Of a DNA stretch of 64,000 nucleotides, positions 46,746 through 58,627 are shown piece after piece. The stretch covers positions 1,178,001-1,242,000 of the forward strand of contig JALLLT010000002.1 of NCBI GenBank assembly GCA_025266875.1. Reading direction: 5' to 3'. The translations under genes and the position numbers were made by a program. Numbering within the stretch: the first letter of the stretch is position 1; every line of letters begins with the position of its first letter. The DNA comes from Fennellomyces sp. T-0311. Lineage: Eukaryota > Mucoromycota > Mucoromycetes > Mucorales > Lichtheimiaceae. The notes beneath the pieces were generated by a model. That model saw only the letters and a program-made list of their open reading frames with translations. It did not search any database and was not told the origin of the DNA.

Positions 46746-47874
46746 GGTTTTTTTGGGTAAAGAAAAAAAGAGAAGAAGGGGCAAGTTGGATGAAATTGGG
46801 ATTTATTTTTATACATAAAATCCTAGCAACCAACATACAACTGGAATTTTCCCGAGGGCGGAAGAAGTTCTCCCCCTTCGGTCTTCGTCGGACAAAAAAC
46901 AATCTTGTCCGGTAAACCTTTAACAAGAATGCACTTTTTCAATGGCCCTTGGAAAGGCACGTGGATTCATCATGTGTGTTAAAAAAGGGATCTCGGAAAA
47001 GACTTAAACTTTGTAATTGCTTTCTCTTATCGAAAGATCCTGTCAATATACAGGGCGGCGTTTATTATTCTTTTAAAACATACCATGTATGGCATATCGA
47101 TCTCTCGCTCCTTCTCATATTTGTTGTTGGGTTCTTTTTTTCTCTTATCATCACGTTTACACCCACGCCCAAAAAAACTTTTTTTCTGTACAATACATTG
47201 ATAAGTTACATATTATGGTTAATCATCGCAAAATCGGTAGAACAACTAAGAAGCCATGACGTTGTGTTCCCACAGCAAAACAATTGTTACGCAACAGACC
47301 CATCGCAAGCGGATGGATGATTTTCGTATCATCACGACGACGACGAACAATAGCCAATGGTCGAGGTATAGTCACTTGATGATGGTAATAGACCATATAA
47401 AGTGCCCCCCTGTCGATTGTTTTTGACACGACAGTGGCTTTGCCTCGTCTAACTTTTTATATAGAGTTACAGAAAGAAGTACCCGTATTTTTTTAAAAAA
47501 AAAAGGAAACGGAGAGCCCTTACTTGACTGCTTAGACCGAATCATAATCGTCGACGAAGGCTCCGGCTTATCATTCGATACGGCTTTTTTAAAATAAGAC
47601 AGAATTGGAAATCGATTATGCAGTCGTCTCCTGCTTTGTCGGATAATGATCATCACGAAGGCAAAGAATAAAAGTATTCGTTTTCGTTTACAAAATAATA
47701 GACTTGACCAAATCATTGGGATAAAATATTTGTGGAAAGTAAAAAAAGAAAAGGAAAGAAACAAAAGAAAAAAGTTTATTGCATAAAAAAAAACGCAACC
47801 CTTTTTGCCCTTTTTTTCGCCACACGGACTAACATACACACCCCCTGAATGCATCATGAAAGGAGGGGAAAGCA
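46746..47874. other. Intergenic, T-rich
   Basis: About 1.1 kb with runs of A and T and short ORFs such as 46949-47320 (+) and 47372-47875 (-). These have no recognisable domains and low-complexity composition. It should contain the TPS2 promoter (right side of that gene) and the 3' end of the next gene. Confidence 0.5.
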
Positions 47875-49087
47875 TTAGATAGGTAAAGACTGAGACATCA
47901 TTTCATGTACGTCCACCACTGGTGTTGTTTGTTGTCCTAGTTTACCATGTTCATCCACGATACCTAATGCACGTAGCCGTATATCCAAGCCATCCGCATA
48001 CATGCATAGCCACGTGAATGTGGTCAATGGATACGGTTGCCATGTTAAGTATTCATAGACAGTATAAGCATCGAACGCGTCCAGTTGAGACCGGAAAAGA
48101 TCCACTGTGGAATGATTTGGGAAAGCAAACATGGTCCGTTTACTTGCTTCGAAAATGCAATCCAAGTATATATACCATGCCGTAAACGTTATATCTGACA
48201 TTTCTTTTATTAGTTTCGACTTTTTTTTTTAATGTAAGGGCACATTTAAACTTACATATTGCAAGAATCACATCGACAGTGTAATGGAACCTTGTAAATA
48301 GGATCATCAGTATGGCTGCGAGTACAATGAGATAAGCAATCCAACTATATACGCGTCGCAGTCTTGAATGAACTCGCCACACCATTACACACGACATCAT
48401 GGCAGACGTATGTCCCGAAAATATATTGTCGGTGCACGGACTCAATTGTCCACCAATCTGCTCGAACAGAAACGCAAACCTTGCACCCGCGCTTCCATTG
48501 ATTGAAACCTCTGGTGGCTGGCAGTTATTCATTCGAGGCGATGGAAGTACTGTTACGACCAATGTAATGCCTCGAAAGATATAAACAGCACCCATAATGA
48601 CCAACCATCGACGCAGCACGATCCATCGTGTGGTCCAATCGGGCGATTGCACCGCGAAAACAATCAGCGTATAAAGTAGTACTGAAAGAAGCAGATAATT
48701 GACGATTTGATAGTTTGCAACACGAGGAAATGCATCATGCACCAAATCTCGTAAGGTGTCCTAATATTATCACTCTGATTAACTTTCTTTCTTCGCCGTC
48801 ATAATAACTCTTACTTTATCATAGGTTGCTTGTGCAAAACGGATATCGCTCAATTGTGCCAGAAAAGATTCGATGAATCCACATAGAATGAGCCAAATGA
48901 TGGCAAGAATGACTCGCAAAAAGTTGTGGTTGGCAAAAATATAGAGAATATCTTGCCACGATTGAATCCGACTCGGTGGTTCCAGGCGTAACTTGATAAA
49001 TCCGATTCGCTGCCATGCATCGCTCCACGGTGCGATAGCCGAAGGTGGATGCTCGCTAATGCCTTGTCTGTAAATGTATTGTCTCAT
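47875..49087 (-). CDS. Sphingomyelin-synthase-like PAP2_C membrane protein
   Basis: The protein matches the PAP2_C (sphingomyelin synthase) family, which transfers a phospho-head group between phospholipid and ceramide in Golgi or plasma membrane. Three exons, 48815-49087, 48256-48760, 47875-48194 (365 aa). There are several hydrophobic helices (for example VILAIIWLILCGFIESFLAQ and IVNYLLLSVLLYTLIVFAVQ). The catalytic motifs are CTDNIFSGHTSAM (SGHT at about 206-209) and RFHYTVDVILA (HYTVD at about 250-254), supplying the His-His-Asp triad. The start could instead be the ATG at 49117. Sphingomyelin is not a usual fungal lipid, so the product may be another phosphosphingolipid or the enzyme may act as a phosphatase (inference). 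Confidence 0.75.
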
Positions 49088-49351
49088 CAGAGCGTAAAAA
49101 AGAAATGACCAAATCATCAATGATGCAGTTTTTAAATTTAAAGCATAATAGGAGGCGAACGTCGGTTTGAAATACGCATTGGCAGCCAAAAAAAAATCAT
49201 AAGTCTTACATGGAGAAACGTCTCTGCAATTACGCACGTACCAGCGATTACATGAACAAAATATCACTGGTGCGATAATATACGTATCATACGCAAAGTT
49301 AACAATCTACCACAATGCGAATCGCATGTTTCATTTTTTATTATATTATAC

Positions 49352-52300
49352 TCAATAGTTGCTATTCTTTTTCATTTCATCTTGTATTTTGCGATGAAGC
49401 ACGCACATGAAATCCACATACGTTTGTACTTCGGCGTTCCGATCTTCCGTCATCCAAGTCGAAAATGCAAATTCAAGCGCATCCATGTCTTGTCGTACAA
49501 TACGAAGTTGCAAGCATCGTGCTCGTTCAGATTGTAATTGTCGTGCAATATCATTAATGCGCTCAGATAGTGAATTGTCCAAGATAGGTAATGTGGACTA
49601 GAGTACATTTATAAGTTTAACGTATATATTATGTCATCTAATCATTTTTTTAGGATAAGTACTTACCATATTGATATCCACTTGATCAAGGCGCGATACA
49701 TTAAATACTTGTTCCAAGAATTCGGATGGGACTTTACTCCCAAGCCAAAAGTAAAGATCTGATCCAGTATCTATTCATGTCGTGTCAATAAAAACGAGTG
49801 ATTTTTAAGATGCCCTTTTATACCCAGTAAATATGCGCCTTTGGTATTCAGACGTTCGTATGATACACGTGTCATGGGAGGTAATTTGACTTCACCCTTC
49901 AAATTGGCTACGCCGTCCTATATACTGTATTAGATTCCGTGGTAACTAAGTCAGATTCATACATACCTCGCCCGTCAATCGATCCACAGCAAATAGGCGA
50001 GGGTATAATGAAGTCACAAGCTCATACACACTCAAGCTGTTCAGCAACTTCATGCTTGCTGCCCGTATATCAATGTTCATATCCACGCCCACTAATTAAC
50101 CAGATCAGTGTTTGCTCTATCTGTTCCTTTTTTTAGAGAAAAGGACATACCACCACGCAAGGCATGAGAGCGGACAGCACCATGTACGTATACTGGAAGC
50201 AGCTTGAATGCTTCGGGAAGAATAAGCTGACCAGCGGAAGTAGAAGCTGCACAATTTGTCCTGTACGCTGTAAGAATATTCACACACTCTTCCGTTAACT
50301 TGCTATGGATATCACGCCTATTTCTATGATGGGCATCAAAAATCGCTGATGATCTGGTAGCGTCAGTTATATATATGAAGAAATTGTCTTTTTTTTACCC
50401 ATGCATTTTTTTTACCTTTGCGTAGCATAATACTTATAGCAGTATCTTCGTCACCAGCACGGAAGACATCAGCAATTTGATTGGTGACAGAAAGGTTCAA
50501 ATTGTGCACACGGACGCGACGTTCACCCGATCTTGTAGTGTATAGCAAGGCCACTTGGAAATTTGCTCCCTTTGCAATATCCAGTTTACTATCGTGTTTC
50601 AAAACAGCAGCAAAAGCCTTGTCTTGATCGATACCCGCCAGATCCATATCGGTATATGTGCTCATGTGACAGTTTCCATAGTGATCAATGACCTGAAGAC
50701 CTAGAACACGACAAAGAGTGTGAGAAAATATATCCATGTGCATTTTTTGTTGTATATAAATAAATATACCATCTGAGCATCGAATCCGCATCACACCATC
50801 AAATCCGGTTTCACGATGGACGTCATGATCAAGTTGGAAGATAATTTTGGAACTATCGCGGGGCCCATTGAATCCAGGATAGTATCGTAGATCACCTCCA
50901 GTTAAACTCGAGATGGCGCCTATCGTTGCCACATCGATATACTCTGAAGGGAACAACCACGTGTTCACACACATTGCATTCTTGACACACTCGTTGCCTA
51001 GATCCTTGTATGCTTCACTTTGCGGATTCAAAAGTTGCTTCTCCTTGTCTGTGTTGTATAATCCTTTGTCATCTCGCATTCGGAGCGCGTCGCTGCCATA
51101 GTTCGGTAAGCACGATTGGAAGACAAATAGCTGGCCACCCGTATTTTGCTATAACGTAGAGTTAAAACAGGTTCCTTCTTTTTCGTGCAACTCGCTTACC
51201 AATGCCAATAGACCTCCTCTCACAGCAGATGTGTAAACTGCCTCAGGTCGAACAGAGTCCTTGAACATTGTAGGGATACTGTTGAGCAAATCCACAATGA
51301 CATCTCTGAATACCAAAGCATTAGAGCCCAATATAATTGTTTCTCACCATGCAAAGTTTACCTGGATTCCACCGGATCAACCAAGAAGCCTTCTTGCAAC
51401 GGCAAAAACATGTCGTTGATATCTGGCACAACAAGCATTTGTGCCTGTGACAATGCCGGCTACGATTTTTGCATTAATACCGTGCTCTTTCTACCTTTTT
51501 TTTTCCAAAAGAGAATTCAACTTACTGCCAAGTTATAAAACTGAACGCTGCGATCGAAAGTGATCAGTCCCACGCGATTTTCTGACTGCAAGCGACTGTC
51601 GCCCTCGCCCCTCGGTCCATACAGCGCCTGCTTGAGAGCATCACAAACAGCCTGTGTCATTCCATTCCTAATGGCCTGACCCGAAACATCGATTGCAAAT
51701 ACATAATTCAACGGAGCCGGTTTACGCGACGAATGATAATCCGATGGCACTTGAAACTCGACCGTGCCATAGCGCAACTCCGGTCGCTGATCCACGTCCG
51801 TTCGTCTTCCGGACATATCAACATTGGCAAAGTACCACGTAGGCACTTGATTGGCATGGGAACAAATGCTGCAAACGAATTTGGATCCACCCTGGATAAA
51901 CGTGCACCATGGATTGACGTATGCTCGACATCTGCTGCAGCGCACAGGTCCTTCTTCGCCATGATCGATGGTTTGAATCGGGACTTCTTCTTTTTTAGGT
52001 TTCGCCAATGGTTGTACGACCAAACCCAATGGTAGTTTCGATTGATCAGCCAATTCCTTGCTAAATGGAATTTTATCCATGGTCGATCGGATATAGCGTG
52101 GATTGCAATTGCCTTGATCCAGACCGATATAATTGGTCGTAGACAATGGAACTTTTTCGCGTTCAATGGTACCAAAGAACTTGTCACCAAACACCATTTG
52201 ATCTTGTTCACGTACTTGAACTGGAGCAGGCATTTGGTCGGGATCAATGCGAGGTCGTGGTTGTTGAGGCGGTCGCAGATCCGGCGGTAAGTGTTGTCCC

Positions 52301-52962
52301 GTGTTGGTATATGGACCTTGGGTATAGCCTACACCCGCCGCTGATGAAGGACTTTGTGCAGGCTGCGTTGGTGGTGGTAACCCATGCGGCCATGGCTTGT
52401 TGGAAGGCTGACTTGCTACAGCAGGGTTTGTCATTGAAGCAACTTCAGGATTGACTGGGTAGACACGTTTCGCGTGTTGCTGAACGGGCGGTGAAGTGGG
52501 AGGAGGTCTCTTTTGACAGTTATTAGTGTTTCCTTCCGAGTAAAATGGTTTGAAAGGTTACCTGTGACAAAGGTTGTTGTGCAATAGGTTGCTGAGCGAC
52601 AGGTTGTTGTTGTAACGGTCGCTGTGGCAAAGGCTGCTGCTGTTGTTGTTGTTGCAAGTGCATATTCTGCATGGGAGCAACAAGATTGTTTGCTGACGGG
52701 GGCGAAGCAACAGGTCGTTGAGGTCGCATAGGCATGCCATAAGCGGGTCGAGGAGGTGCACCTTGAAAATTTATAATGCTTGTGTGAGTTGAATCTATTT
52801 TTTCCCATCAATGAGAACGATTTATGCACCTGCAGGATTAAGCATCGCGGGTCTTCCAGGTACTGGAGGTCTTACACCGGGAGCCAACGGTCTCATGCCG
52901 GGACGGAATCCGTCCTGTGGAGGTGGTGGGGCTCCCATAGCGGGCCGTTGATCAGCATTCAT
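49352..52962 (-). CDS. SEC24: Sec24, COPII cargo-binding coat subunit
   Basis: Sec24 pairs with Sec23 in the inner COPII coat and binds cargo leaving the ER. Twelve exons: 52830-52962, 52562-52761, 51526-52509, 51362-51444, 51200-51305, 50770-51148, 50416-50700, 50151-50345, 49967-50091, 49824-49917, 49667-49770, 49352-49597 (977 aa). The N-terminal region is rich in proline and glutamine (poly-Q run near residue 85). A zinc finger follows (CSRCRAYVNPWC to FVCSIC). The trunk begins NYVFAIDVSG, then come LVVPDINDMFLPLQEGFLVD, the beta-sandwich (GGQLFVFQSCLPNYG), the helical part and the gelsolin-like end (TGSDLYFWLGSKVPSEF). All phases agree. Full-length and apparently functional. Confidence 0.95.
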
Positions 52963-53105
52963 GTTCTTTTTCAGTGATCACGAATGAAATAAATGGGAAA
53001 GAGGGCAACAAAGTTAAGGCGAAACGTGTTGGGCGGTCAATACACTCTCCGCCACTTTTGCTCGGTGACGTTTTCCAAATGGATGAAAATGCAAGTTATT
53101 AATTT

Positions 53106-54817
53106 TTATTGAGGCTTGAGTTTATCGGTAGATGCAGACGTGGTTGATTTGGAGAACAGCATATCTAGTGCTGCCATGGCCTGGATCAAATCCTTTTGTA
53201 AACCAATTTCTGCGTTCACTTTGCGTGAAAGCTTCCGTAACAGGTCATCGATCAGAGGTGACTGGCCAAGGACAGGCCCATAAATATCTGGGTTTCGAAA
53301 GTGTTAGCGATAGACCTATGCCCAACAAGCACTAAGCAAAGCCTTACCGAGCAGCACTTCGGATACATCCACCAGCAGATTTGTATAGGCCGGGGCGTTG
53401 ATATGTCTTATCAAGAACGTCACCAGGGGCTCCAACGACACATCATCACGACCTGATAAGGAGGAGACTAGCACTTGACGATGAATCAGTTCCTGAAGCA
53501 TAGCAGTGACCAGCGGAGCCTGTCGTTTGCCCGGTTCCAGCACAGCATCCAAGGCATTATGGTATTCGTGTGATTTCAAGTGCTTGTCGTATTTGGCCAA
53601 TTTCGCTTTACGCCGACGCTCGACGGTGAAATCGGCAGCATCAGCCACACTTGATTGGCCGTGCATAAAGTATCGATACGTGCCTGTCCGGATATAATCC
53701 CTGTCCTTCTTTTGCGAAGCCTTTTCATCGGATTTATATTGTCGCTGACGAACGGAAAGCAGCCCATTGGCCATACCAGCAACAAGATGACTATCATCGG
53801 GAGAAAGCGCGACACTCATGACGGGGGCAGGATATTTGAAGCTATGGACGACCTTGTAATCTTGGACATTGTGAATCTTGACATGATGATCGAGCGAACC
53901 AGTCAATAGACGCGACCCGCTGCTGTTGAATGTCATGCTAGTGATAGTCTTTTGGTGGTTGGAAATGGCATGGATGCATCGGCCACCACTTAGCAGATCC
54001 CATACTTTGATGGTGGGACCACCTGCCGATACCACTGCTGAGCCGCCGGGGTATATGAGCAGGGATTCAACAGGTGCACCATGTTGCATGGTCATTACAC
54101 TGGCGTTTGTGCGCGTATCGAATAGTTTGACGGTTTGGTCGTACGAGCCGGTTAAGATCAAGTTGGGATTTTCGTCGCTAACAACGCCCGCGCGTACATA
54201 ATCCTCGTGCTCGTCGAATACATGAATGCTGGTTTCGGATGGTATATCCCACAGACGCACCGTTTGGTCGTCTGAGGCGGACAGTACGTGTGCCTTGTCG
54301 ATCGAAAACCGTGTTACATGTACTGGCCTGGAGTATATGTCAATTATCCATGGGTTTTCCTTTAGCTATCGCGCCAAGAAAGCTTACATTGTATGTGCTC
54401 GGAAAGTGCGCAGAATGGCACGCGAATTGACATCGAACATTTGAACAAGACCGGTGCCATCGCCTGCGACGATCAGTTTACCGTCTTGTCGGAATGATCC
54501 CGAATAAGCTATGTCTTTGAATCGTGATATGGTTTTCTTGGCTTGATGTGTTTTGGAAGAGTAGATCTGGACGCGTGCCGACGACGACACTGCGAAATCG
54601 TGTGGTGCTACGGGTGAAAAGTAGATCGATGAGACACTGCCATATTCCTTGATCAGGATCGGTGACTACATTTTTTTATGTAAAAAGCGTAAGATTCGCG
54701 TGCGTATTAAGCGCCCAAGAGTTTATTTACTTTGAAGCGTTTCCAGTATTTTGCTTCGGGGGTCTCCTTGTAGAGCACCCGGGGATTCTTTTTAATGACG
54801 AGTTTTTGGTAGTCCAT
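53106..54817 (-). CDS. UTP15: Utp15, U3 snoRNP (t-UTP) WD40 protein
   Basis: Utp15 is part of the UTP-A complex that joins early to pre-18S rRNA and supports rDNA transcription. Four exons: 54731-54817, 54388-54665, 53348-54327, 53106-53287 (508 aa). After an N-terminal YQKLVIKKNPRVLYKE segment there are WD repeats: FRQDGKLIVAGDGTGLVQMF, AHVLSASDDQTVRLWD, LILTGSYDQTVKLFD and SRLLTGSLDHHVKIH. The UTP15 C-terminal domain is present (KYDKHLKSHEYHNALDAVLE, LVTFLIRHINAPAYTNLLVD, and DIYGPVLGQSPLIDDLLRKL). It is transcribed away from the uL15 gene, from which it is separated by 155 bases. Assignment is secure. Confidence 0.93.
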
Positions 54818-54972
54818 GGTTGGGGCAGTCTATCGGTTGCTAGGTAAACTTCCTTGAAGACACTTTCCTTTGAACAAAGCCACAGGCTCCATTCTACTGA
54901 GTTTCAATTGGAGGGCCTCTGTATTGTCGAATTAGCCGACCTGTTGAACCTTCTCTCTCCCTATCGACCAAC
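54818..54972. promoter_or_regulatory. Divergent promoter shared by UTP15 and RPL28
   Basis: Only 155 bases separate the start codons of a ribosome-assembly factor and a ribosomal protein. The sequence has a pyrimidine-rich tract (TCTCTCTCCC, 54950-54961) just before the RPL28 ATG, a common feature of ribosomal protein genes. Shared control is an inference from spacing and function. Confidence 0.5.
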
Positions 54973-55768
54973 ATGGTGAGTACGATGTGCATGGGAAGCG
55001 AGAGGGGAAACAGGGCAGCGGGTGGATAAGTAGATAGATGGATGAACACAAAACAGGATGGATGCGCAACGCTAGACGAATCACGACAGCCTCTATAAAA
55101 ATAATGGAAATGCTCATTCAGTTTTTTTTTAATTGTCCATGTAGCCTACCAGACTCCACCACAACAGAAAGAAGCGTGGACACGTTTCTGCCGGTCACGG
55201 TCGCGTTGGTAACGATCACGACTCGACATTATTAGAGAAAAAGACACGATTTGCTCAATGTGGAACCTCTTTAACATAGGCAAGCACCGCAAGCATCCCG
55301 GTGGTCGCGGTCTTGCTGGTGGTCAGCACCATCACCGCATCAACATGGACAAGTACCATCCTGGTTACTTTGGTAAGGTCGGTATGCGCCACTTCCACTT
55401 GAAGAAGAACGCCAACTGGCGCCCGGTTGTCAACCTCGACAAGCTCTGGACGTTGGCTGGCGAAGGTGTCCGCGAAAAGTACAAGAACACCGAAAAGGTG
55501 CCCGTCGTTGATGCTTTGGAGAACGTAAATATTTGGACGATCGCTGTTTAAGATGCAGAACAAGCTAATTCAGATGCATAACACACAGGGCTACGGCAAG
55601 GTGTTGGCCAAGGGCAAGGTCTCCCAGCCCGTCATTGTCCGCACCCGTTTCGTCTCCCGCCGCGCCGAGGAGAAGATCAAGGCTGCTGGTGGTGGTACGT
55701 AGGACGAGAGCCCCGGCATGAACTGATGCGCTAACCCGTTTCTTATAGTTGTGGAACTCATTGCGTAA
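54973..55768 (+). CDS. RPL28: 60S ribosomal protein uL15 (L28/L27a)
   Basis: A core protein of the large ribosomal subunit. Five exons: 54973-54975, 55145-55208, 55280-55524, 55589-55694, 55749-55768 (145 aa). The first coding exon is just the ATG, followed by GTGAGT. The product has the family signatures [40 protein letters not shown] and [11 protein letters not shown]. It ends [14 protein letters not shown] then VVELIA. The long first intron (169 bases) compared with the 54 to 71-base others fits intron-rich, highly expressed ribosomal protein genes and may hold regulatory sequence (inference). Confidence 0.95.
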
Positions 55769-55992
55769 GCGCAACGGCATTGTACAAAAAACACATAATA
55801 AAAGGGCATGTTTCTTTTCCAGACGAATGTTTTTTAATGATAGCGGCTAATATATCTAATGGGGGAATGCAAGGGGAGATGTGTGTGCTGTGTGTATACG
55901 TGCGAGGTGGTTTATGTGTGAGTGCGTGCTGTGATATAGAAAATACTGATTGGAAAATAAGGAGGGCAGGAGATGGACGAGGTAGGGGGATA

Positions 55993-57092
<1,100 letters not shown>

Positions 57093-58627
57093 ATGACTTT
57101 GGGCGTATGCATACTTACCAAACACCTGCTTACGAATCACTCGTTCCGCTCACATTGCAATCCCACACACTGTAGGTATTGAAATCGTACCCTGGAAATC
57201 CCAACGTGGCCAAGGCCCAGATTGCCGTAAGCTTTTCTGCCGTTTCGTTGAGACGCGAACAATAGCGCTGACCACCTGATAACAGGCTGCATACAACGGT
57301 CTCGAGTTCACCTTTGAGGCCATCGACATGAGCGCGAGCAAATCGCCGGAGTACTTGGCACTATTCCCCATGGGCAAGGTTCCTGTGCTGACCAGGTAAG
57401 CCGTAGAGGGATCAAGCATGCACAGCGAACGCTTTGGCTAAAACGGCCAGACTAGTCCGACAATCAATCTGTTTGAGTCGTCTGCCATTGGATATTACGG
57501 TACAGGATCTGCACGACGAAACGTGGTTTTACTTTGTTGCTGACAAATGGCTGTAGCTGCATCGGCCAAGGAAAACTCGCCCATCTTGGGCAACAACGCC
57601 ATCGAGAAGGCTCTGGTGGCTCAGTGGGTCCTGTTCTCTCAAGCCGAGCTGTCAAATAACATTTCCGACTGGGTCGGTCCGTTGCGCGGCAACCGCCCCT
57701 ATATCAAGGTAATCAGCGTGGTCCCACTTTCTAAAAACAGAATGCTCACACCATCTTGCACAGCCCGCCGTCGATGCTGCCATTGATCGCGTGAAGCGCG
57801 CCTTGCGTGCACTCGACACCGTGCTGCAGACCAAGACCTATCTTGTGGGCGAGTCTGTCACCTACGCCGACATTGTCGTGGTCACCGCCCTCGTGCGCGG
57901 CTTCCAGTTTGTTTTTGACAAGCCGTTCCGTGCCCAGTTCAAGAACGTGACCCGTTACTTCACCACGCTCGTCAACAAGGACTTGTTCAAAAAGTTCCTT
58001 GGCGAGATTACCTTGATCGAGACCGCCATCAAGTACACTCCACCCAAGAAGGAGAAGAAGCCAGAGAAGAAGCCCGCAGCGCCTGCTCCTGCTAAGAAGG
58101 AAGCAGCGAAGGAAGTCAAGAAGGAGGAAGAAGAGGAGCCCGCTCCAGCAGCCGCCAAGCCAGCCAAGTCCAAGCTGGATCTGTTGCCACCGTCCAAGCT
58201 CAAGATGGACGACTGGAAGCGAATGTACTCAAACAACGATACCGACGTGGCCATGAAGTGGTTCTGGGAGAACTTTGATTCCGAAGGCTACAGTTTGTGG
58301 CGTGTGGACTACAAGTACAACGACGAGTTGACTCTCGTTTTCATGTCCAACAACTTGATCGGCGGCTTTTTCGCTCGTTTGGAACGGGCTCGCAAGTACG
58401 CCTTTGGATCAATGATCGTGACAGGCACAAACAACAACAACGCCATTTCTGGCTACTTTGTGATCCGTGGCCAGGAAGTTCCTGAAGAAGTTTATGATGC
58501 CGCTGACTTCGACTCGTACACTTTCACCAAGGTCGAGCCGTCGCAGTATGCCGAAAAGAAGGATGAGATTTACAAGTATATGGCTTGGGAGGTCGATGGA
58601 TTTGCCGACGGCAAGATCTTCAAGTAA
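57093..58627 (+). CDS. Translation elongation factor EF1B-gamma
   Basis: EF1B-gamma anchors the guanine-nucleotide exchange complex of eEF1A. Six exons: 57093-57104, 57176-57226, 57286-57395, 57456-57499, 57557-57708, 57764-58627 (410 aa). The first exon is 12 bases (MTLG). A GST-like N domain (LKSYPGNPNVAKAQIA, FPMGKVPVLTSPTINLFESS) and a GST C domain (LGNNAIEKALVAQWVLFSQA, TYLVGESVTYADIVVVTALV) are followed by a lysine-glutamate-proline-alanine linker. The conserved EF1G domain then shows MDDWKRMYSNNDTDVAMKWF, EGYSLWRVDYKYNDELTLVF and SNNLIGGFFARLERARKYAF. The 44-base fourth exon is supported by the LFESSAIGYY motif. Assignment is secure. Confidence 0.94.

Noticed and set aside
47372..47875. 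Minus-strand ORF of 167 codons downstream of the PAP2_C gene
   Set aside because: Low-complexity phenylalanine- and lysine-rich translation of A/T runs, with no motif and no proper start context.
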